This document shows positions 57,193-64,000 of a stretch of DNA of 64,000 bases, piece by piece. A model generated the notes under the pieces. That model did no database searches, had not been told where the DNA came from, and saw nothing but the letters and a program-made list of their open reading frames with translations. Position numbers and translations under genes: made by a program. The stretch spans positions 10,351,427 through 10,415,426 of the forward strand of contig NC_045147.1 of the NCBI RefSeq assembly GCF_008831285.2, written 5' to 3'. This DNA comes from Nymphaea colorata. Lineage: Eukaryota; Streptophyta; Magnoliopsida; Nymphaeales; Nymphaeaceae. The stretch's first letter is position 1, and each line of letters opens with the position of its first letter.

Positions 57193-57465
57193 TCATATTG
57201 CTTTGGCTAGAGTAACTCTTGCTGTTGTCATTCGAGCAGCTGTGTCCTGACTCCACTATGCCAAAACCCCATGAGGATTTTTTTTTCCCTCTTAAAATCT
57301 TTCATATTGCTTTGGCTAGTGTAACTCTTGCTGTTGTCATTCGAGCAGCTGTGTCCTGACTCCACTATGCCAAAACCCCATGAGGTTTTCTTTTTCCTTC
57401 TTAAAACCTTTCATATTGCTTTGGCTAGTGTAACTCTTGCTGTTGTCATTCGAGCAGTGGCACCA
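57193..57465. repeat. 110-bp tandem repeat, ~2.5 copies, in ABCG intron 9
   Basis: Units start at 57193, 57303 and 57412 with 'catattgctttggctag', then 'gtaactcttgctgttgtcat', 'cgagcagctgtgtcctgact' and 'tatgccaaaaccccatgagg'. Differences are few, mostly in the T-rich tail. Confidence 0.92.
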
Positions 57466-59023
57466 GGATCCAGGTTGTGAACTTTCACTCCTTTATATGA
57501 TTATTCATTGACCTTTTTTAATTCTAAAGGCACTTTGGAGAATGACAAACTGACATATATGCATGTTTAAATCCAGTGTCAGCGTGCTGCTAACTCGGCC
57601 CACCTTTTCCCACAAAATGAAGGCAGATAAATGTTAGGAATAGGATGGATTTAGACATTAGTAGTCTGACTTAATCGTCTGTCACCCACTCAGGTCTGCA
57701 GTTGGATGAGGAAAACATAATGCTGAATCACTATTGCATCAGCTAATTATCTGTTATTTTATATTACTGGTGTTGGATGATCAATCATGTACCTATTTAT
57801 ATCGCATCTGCATGTACAGTCTGAATCTTATAATGTTATAAATAATCAATTGTATTTTCTTTCTTTACCAAACCAAATTAGTGAGGTGTCAGTGTGTCTA
57901 AAGTCAGATCTAAATCCAATCTTTTGAAATCTCGAACAGGATTTGACAGCAAATAACTCTAAAATAGTCTTGTGTATTGCAATGGTAACAAGCACCATTT
58001 TCTCTGTAGAATTTTCCTTGCACCTTACTGAGTCTTTTGTTACTCCATGCAGTCTGTTCCAGCTATTCTTGGCATGTTGTTGCATACAAGAATCTTCTGT
58101 TGCTCTTAATCGCTTCATTGCTGCAATTGCAAGGACCCAAGTTGTGGCCAATATAATAGCTACTGCCATCCTTGTCACAGTTCTCGTTCTTGGTGGCTTT
58201 GTTATTTCTAAAGGTATGTTCTTTTCTCCCTTCCAAGATGTTTTTGAGAGCAGATCAGGTCATACTAGTTGTAACTGAACATTAATATTGTTCATTCCAC
58301 ATCTCTGCATCTCACTGAGAATGTGAAAATGGCCAGTGGCACACAATAAATATATTACATGATCTTATTCACCAACTTATACAAAAAAATGGATGAACAA
58401 TCGAACATCGGATGCAATCACATTTCACCTTGTGTATACTGTGGATCTGGGTGTGGGTGTAACAAGTATATATAATTTTCTATAAAAAACAAAAATTAAC
58501 AATTAACGAGCTGATTCTATCAATGATTCAATGAAAAAAAATCTATCAACGGTTCAATGAAAAACACCTGCTGCACTTGCAACCACACTCACAGTCTCAC
58601 ACCCACGTCGTGTCGACTCATTATTAAATATTCCATGTTACATAGCATTTCACAGAAGATGTGATGCCTAGCCTGACAGTGGACTAATTGCCCGTGGATT
58701 TTTCTCAATCCCAGAAATTTCTAAATGAAGGAGATATGTTTTGCACCTTTCAAACATGATTGATGTTTACTGTGGTGGCTGCACTTGGCACAAGCCATAA
58801 AATATTTTTTAGTTGGTGCTTCTTTCATTACCTTAGTTCACATTTAATTTTTGATCCAAAGTATTTATGTATCTTTTGGAGAGACTGAGCTTCAACTTTG
58901 TAACTCTATCATGTGTCAGATGATATCCATCCATGGTGGATTTGGGGTTTCTGGTTATCTCCTGCAACATATGCTCAAAATGCTATAGCTGTTAATGAGT
59001 TCCTGGATGAAAGATGGAGCATG

Positions 59024-60182
59024 GTAAGTGGAGATTTTTTTTTTCTGTTGTAGCTAAATCACCTGCAAATTATTACAAACTGCACAGCTCGAGTCTCTTG
59101 CACATGCTTGTACAACAAAGTATGTGGATGGGATTACTACTGGAATCAGGGGTAGTAAACAAGTTGAAGCTGAGGATGGGTGCTTATTAGGATTAAGCCT
59201 TGACTGCATACTCCAGGTTGCAGAAAAAACTGCTGCTAGGAGAGAAAGGTGGATAAGATGAGCTTGATTTGGCTAAGGGAGTGTGTAAGAAAAAAAAAAA
59301 GTCATTCTTGGAAAATTCTGGGAAAGAAATTCAGCATTTGTTTCTCAAAAATTTTCAAGATCTTGTAAATTCAAAAATAAAGAAAAATAAAAAACATGAA
59401 ATTACAAATTTTTAACTACATTTCCTATAAAGGTATTGGCAAAGAAACAAAGTAATTTTTAAAATTATAAAGAAAAAAAAATGGAAAGTATACATTAAAC
59501 TACAAAGAGAATTTCTTTTTTCTAGAAGGGGAAAAACGGAAAATGTTGACATGTTATAGCAACGTTGCCTTTTTAGTTGTTTTTAAAATACCACAATAGT
59601 TTAGATGGAAATTATCTTTGCTCTTTTTTTAACAATAATTTTGTGCAGTACTTCCAAATATCACCAATATTTTTCAGTATGGCATAAAAGCCGCAATTAA
59701 TTGCTTGTCCTCTTTGCAGATTTTTACAAGAAACTAACTTATATGTTGGCAGTTAACGTATGCTGTTTTGCCCAATCTGCTTTTCGTTCATTATGATGAC
59801 AAATGCACATTTTATTATGTATCCATGCGTGGAGATATTGGAAATTTATGATTGAACTGTTGTTTGGGTATGGGAGCAATTAGGAGTATTGAGTTTGATC
59901 TGTATCTGATATGCAACCTGACTCAACAAACCTAACTGTTTTCAAATATTTTTTATGTCAGACTTGTTCCACTTACCCTTTTTAAATATGCTGGTCAGTT
60001 TGGGATTTTTATTTGCTTAGCTTATAATTTGACTGCAAACTTGAACTTGAGATGTTGTTTAAGTGGGTGGGGCTGTACCCTAGTGGGAGGAGTGTCCCGG
60101 CCAGTAACAACCTTGCCATATTAACTGTGACAGTCAATTCCATCTGCATTTGAAGATGTCATGATTATGCTACCTTGTGCAG
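59024..60182. other. ABCG intron 11
   Basis: A/T-rich intron of 1.16 kb with no recognisable gene or element. Confidence 0.4.
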
Positions 60183-61199
60183 CCAATTACATTGAGTGCC
60201 ACAGATGGAGAGTCAATTGGCAAGACTTTCCTCAAAATAAGAGGAATGTTTACAGAGTCATATTTGTTTTGGGTCAGCATTGGAGCCCTCTGTAACTTCT
60301 GCCTGTTCTTCAACATGCTTAGTGCAATTGCGTTGACCTATCTCAAGGGTGAGAACCTGTAGCATTTCCCAGGAAATCTTACTTTTCAAAGGAAATTAAT
60401 GCTTGCATTTTGAACATGACGTGCATGTCCTGTGCACTTACATAATAGGAATCAGCAAAATATTGTGGTCCATTTTAATATAAATATTTTATGGTTCTTG
60501 TAGCTCCACAAAAGGCTCATGCAAATTTTGCAACTACGGCTGATAATGTTGAAGTGCATGCCCAACATGGTACCAGCCTCTTATGCTTGATGAATGGATC
60601 TCCTGAGTGGCAGACGTCGTTACCTGTCCAACATTTCACTCTTGTTTTCAAGAATATAGACTACTATGTTGACATGCCTTCGGTACATTTTCTAACTTAT
60701 TGGCTAATTCTGAATTTCTGTTGTCGTATTGTTATTTGAGAACAATTAAGATGGATAGGATTGTTAATATTAGCAGAATCCAGTGTGACGTTACAGTCAA
60801 GCAGCATCTAAGTTGACCTGGTTCTGTGTTTTCTCCTGTGTGCATTTTTTTTCTTTGCAAAATCAGGAGATGAGGAAATATGGTTCAAGGGAGAAGAGGC
60901 TCCACTTGTTGAAAAATGTTAGCGGTGCCCTCAGACCTGCTTCCCTTACAGCACTAATGGGAGAGACTGGTGCTGGTAAGACCACATTATTGGATGTTTT
61001 GGCAGGAAGAAAGACTGGAGGAATCGTAGAGGGAAAGGTTTCCATTGCTGGCCATCCAAAGAAGCAAGAAACTTTTTCCAGGGTCTTTGGCTATTGTGAG
61101 CAGAATGATCTGCATTCTCCTTATATTACCGTTTATGAATCCCTTCTTTTTTCTGCATCACTTCGACTGCCTTCAGAGGTCACATCTGAAACTAAAAAT

Positions 61200-62058
61200 G
61201 TAATTCTCTCTACTAAGATTTTGATTTGTTAAACTTTGATTGGTTTCTGGTGTGCATTTTGGTATTTCAGTCCAAGGATCTATCTACCATTGAGTGTATG
61301 GACTAGCTATATTTGGGTTCTGTTTGGGTCCCTGTAGTCATTATCTTGGAGCTTGTGCATTGAATCCCCGACAGAAGATACTGTTTGGAGGATTAGATGT
61401 GGCAAGCTTAAGGAAATTACATGAGATTGGAAGCCTTTTCCAACTCATCAAATCTAGTTCTTATCTCTGTTGACAGTAAGTAGAAACCCCGACATGAACA
61501 CCTTATCATTCCCATACAAGCATTTTTTGAGTTTGTAGGTAATAATAGACAAAAATATGCCAATTCAGTTGGTTGCTGATACCAATTACCAAAGGGTGGT
61601 GGTACAACTAAACATGTGGCTTCCAAATCCTTGATTTGGATTATGTACAATTTGTCATTTCATTTACCAAATGAAGAGCATTCCAATAGAATCTCAGGCA
61701 AGTTTTCATTGCATGAGGCTATATGCACTGAACATTGGTCCCAACACTACAACCTTATGATGATATTGGGACTGAACGCCTATAAGAGCACTGATGAGGT
61801 AACCATTGATGGCCATAACGTTAGCCATTGATCATTGTCATGGATAGATTTTATTACAAAATTTTGTAATCTTAAGCCAACTGATTCCTTTCATGCTAAG
61901 ACTATATAGTTGTTAATTTTTCAGTTAATTTGGTCTGGGTTCAATATTGAATCCATTTTCTTCTTGTTTGCACGTTTAGCTGGGTTTTCCAACCTTCACC
62001 CCCTACTAATTCAAGAAAACTCTTTAACATTATTAAAGTGTAAGCATGAGCTTTACAG
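61200..62058. other. ABCG intron 14
   Basis: Non-coding, with no recognised element. The family has no exon here other than those placed on either side. Confidence 0.4.
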
Positions 62059-62376
62059 GTATTAGTTTTGGTGCCGAGGTTCGTGGATGACTAAAATGGA
62101 ATTAGTGGAGTTGAAGGGAATGAAGGGTTCGTTAGTGGGTGTTTCTGGAGCATTTGGTCTCAGTACTGACCAACGCAAGCGCCTTACCATAGCCGTGGAG
62201 CTGGTGGCTAATCCCTCCATAATCCTCATCGACGAACCAACAACAGGGCTTGATACACCTGCTGCCAGCATTGTCATGAGAGCAATTAGGACTTTAGGAG
62301 AGCTGCTGATACTGGTCGTATGGTCGTTTGCACGATTCACCAACCTAACATACAGACTTTTGAAACATTTGATGAG

Positions 62377-63310
62377 GTAGATGAAGTTATACATAATTCC
62401 TTGAAGCCTGCAAGTAGGCTTGCCACTTAACTCCTTTACTTGATGTCTTATTTGCCAAGACCTTTGATAAAAAAAAGATTCCTGCAGCTGGGACTTTTGA
62501 AATCATGCACAGTGTGTCATATTTGGGAAATTAGTTTGGCAACGTAAACAGATCGGAGCCATCAAATGATAACTGGGGCAGCTTCTATTTAGAGGCAGCC
62601 TGATGGCCATTTTCATTTCTTAATTTTTAAATGTATTAAAAAGGGCGACTTAAACAGAAAGCCTAAATCCTTGGCCATAATTAAAAAAAAAAAAAAAAGG
62701 AAAGAAACCTTTTGATACAACTAAATTTTTGCACCTGATAATAAATAACCTTCTCTCAATAAACCTAGTCTATTGCTAACTTAAGCTGGGGTTGATGTGA
62801 TCAAAAGACTGAAAATGCACTCAATAATGACAAATTTCAAGTCCTTAATTTGTATTAGCCTCTTTAGCTTTATAGTTTATATTCAATAATATTAATACAT
62901 GACTAATTATTTTCAAATTGATTATTTCTTTTGTTAATATTTAGTAGCTACATGAAACCTTTTTGTCTTTATACAAGGAAACCTAGATGTGTTACAATAG
63001 TTATGCTGTCACGTCATTTTGTAGGCAGTAAAATGGTACTTTTTACTAATTTAACAATTAACTCGTCATAAATATGCTTATGGATTTTTTTGGTAACTGT
63101 GAAAAGCATGTGTTTTTAACAAGATAAGCAAAGATGCTGTATTTTTTAGCATTACCATATCCTTAGATGCATTTGAAAATTTCCTTCAAGAAAAAACAGT
63201 TCCATTTATTGGATTAATCAGTCTGTGTTAGTTCCAAGGTTTTCATTTATGTATTTCTCATTTTATTTCTTGAACTAGGTTTTCAGAACATTCTTTGCAT
63301 ATGTTTACAG
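62377..63310. other. ABCG intron 15
   Basis: A/T-rich, with an A-run at 62682-62697. No feature is recognised. Confidence 0.4.
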
Positions 63311-63478
63311 CTGTTGCTTATGAAAAGAGGAGGGCAGCTCATTTACAGCGGACCTATGGGTAGCTCAGCACAGGATATGATTAGATGTTTTGAAGTAAGA
63401 AGATATGTATTTTAGCTACTAATAATTTACATGATTAAAACTTGATTTCTTATTTAATTTGTATAAATTTATTGGCAG

Positions 63479-63931
63479 TCAATTCCAGGAGTCCCCAGTA
63501 TGAGAAATGGATCCAATCCTGCTGCATGGATGTTGGATGTTACATCTACTGATATGGAATTTGAGCTTGGAATAGATTTTTCTGAACGTTATTGTCATTC
63601 CTCTCTGCACAAGTAATGGCAATTATATGCAAAGCCTTTATCTGAGCTACCATTTTCCTTTGTTTTTTTAAGAAGATATTCTCCTGTTCTTATAGATAAT
63701 TTGAACTCCGCAGGGAAAACATGCAACTGATTCAGGAATTGAGCAAAGCTTCACCGGGTTCAGAAGAGCTCAAGTTCACATCAAGATATGCACAGAGTTT
63801 TTAGACCCAATGCATTGCTTGTTACCTAAAACAACAGTGGTCTTACTGGAGGAACTCTGAACAAAACCTCAACCGAATTCTTATCACGCTTATCATTTCT
63901 CTTCTCTTTGGCACCATGTTTTGGAACATTG
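63479..63931 (+). pseudogene. ABCG exons 17-18: start of second transmembrane half
   Basis: Exon 17 reads 'SIPGVPSMRNGSNPAAWMLD' then VTSTDMEFELGIDF, a classic PDR motif (family: GYNPATWMLEVT). Exon 18 continues 'ENMQLIQELSKASPGSEELK', RYAQSF, a TAG at 63802-63804, then TQCIACYLKQQWSYWRN and 'LITLIISLLFGTMFWNIG'. The stop may replace Trp or Phe in this family position. The downstream intron begins with a CT microsatellite (63945-63984) and runs off the window. Confidence 0.85.
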
Positions 63932-63942
63932 GTTTGAAGCTG

Positions 63943-63986
<44 letters not shown>

Positions 63987-64000
63987 CACACACTTACACA

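Larger units (their letters stand above)
55801..60348 (+). pseudogene. ABCG exons 9-12: first transmembrane domain
   Basis: Exon 9 starts VTS in phase and then needs a frame change before QYWAGKNQRYKHVM and REFAKSFKSYN. Membrane segments include 'YIFKYVQILLLAAIVTATF', 'LLGAIYAGVVVLMFNGVVEL', 'LPVFYKQRDLQSYPGWAFLL' (PDR signature) and, after TGA 56347-56349, VLITYFSIGF, where relatives have Trp before this segment. Exon 10 has 'ANIIATAILVTVLVLGGFVI'. Exon 11 has '[20 protein letters not shown]'. Exon 12 has 'YLFWVSIGALCNFCLFFNML'. Topology matches the family. Introns 9, 11 and 12 are 0.15-1.66 kb. Confidence 0.85.
60504..63394 (+). pseudogene. ABCG exons 13-16: linker and second nucleotide-binding domain
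   Basis: 'FTLVFKNIDYYVDMPS' is the family FxNxxYyVDMP motif. Walker A is MGETGAGKTTLLDVLAG (most relatives: GVSGAGKTT). 'VFGYCEQNDLHSPYITVYES' is the Q-loop region. Exon 15 begins with FVDD in one frame, then [15 protein letters not shown] in another (frameshift near 62090). It has signature '[20 protein letters not shown]' and Walker [13 protein letters not shown]. After a second frameshift near 62300 it gives '[18 protein letters not shown]' with the H-loop His. Exon 16 is 'LLLMKRGGQLIYSGPMGSSA'. Confidence 0.88.
49602..63931 (+). pseudogene. Full-size ABCG (PDR) transporter, decayed, continuing past the right edge
   Basis: PDR-type ABCG proteins are plasma-membrane exporters with two NBD-TMD halves. 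Eighteen exons can be placed: 49602-49732, 49841-49964, 51057-51148, 51915-52117, 52348-52466, 52569-52616, 52985-53075, 54736-55037, 55801-56397, 58053-58213, 58920-59023, 60183-60348, 60504-60682, 60867-61199, about 62059-62376, 63311-63394, 63479-63612, 63714-63931. Introns are GT-AG and phases agree. The end of TMD2 lies outside. Lesions: frameshift at 55810-55830, TGA at 56347, frameshifts near 62090 and 62300, TAG at 63802. The N-terminus is shorter than usual for the family. Substrate and subclade cannot be told. Splicing signals are well kept, so decay is fairly recent relative to the TEs. Confidence 0.9.

Noticed and set aside
49602-63931. Several separate short transporter genes
   Set aside because: Exon phases, domain order and GT-AG sites join them into one PDR gene model with lesions.

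Overview
This window looks like nuclear DNA of a land plant, most likely a flowering plant: AT-rich sequence, short-exon genes with GT-AG introns, plant LTR retrotransposon families (Tat-type Gypsy and two Copia families), hAT elements, a LINE and MITE-like elements. I cannot name the species. No gene in the window looks intact. Only two host genes are recognisable, and both are decayed: a minus-strand fragment of an OBL1/TLL1-like triacylglycerol lipase (25.9-27.4 kb) and a plus-strand full-size ABCG (PDR) transporter with at least 18 exons (49.6 kb to beyond the right edge).

Layout. A non-coding block A of about 2.9 kb (0.13-2.99 kb) is repeated in direct orientation as A' (42.35-45.2 kb). 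Copia relic 1 (plus strand, about 3.4-23.6 kb) has lost gag and protease. It is interrupted within its reverse transcriptase, just after the YVDD motif, by a 17.2-kb Tat-type Gypsy element (5458-22653). That element has an extra ORF before gag, a second RNase H, very long LTRs (about 3.9 kb) and a 5-bp target duplication GTGGT. A truncated LTR of the same family (23.6-24.2 kb) sits in the Copia 3' LTR. The lipase pseudogene follows. Its first recognisable exon is cut by Copia relic 2 (minus strand, 27406-36373), which carries a solo Tat-family LTR (31859-34824) with a perfect TATGT duplication. A decayed Ac-like hAT element (36.5-42.35 kb) abuts A'. After A' come a Copia LTR end with primer-binding site, a LINE fragment (45.7-46.5 kb), a 449-bp hAT-type MITE (47625-48073), a promoter-like stretch with a TATA box, and the ABCG gene.

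How the parts relate. This is layered TE insertion around decaying genes. The most unusual structure is the Tat element's left end. It is not the start of an LTR but an inverted copy of the LTR's 3' (U5) end, lying exactly against the target duplication, so both integrated termini are U5 termini. A second theme is that premature stops in the lipase, the ABCG gene and several TEs repeatedly fall where a Trp is conserved, as expected from G-to-A (cytosine-deamination) decay. I found no CRISPR array, tRNA, rRNA or organelle insert. Evidence for a wholly new biological system is weak; the U5/U5 element is the best candidate for something unusual.
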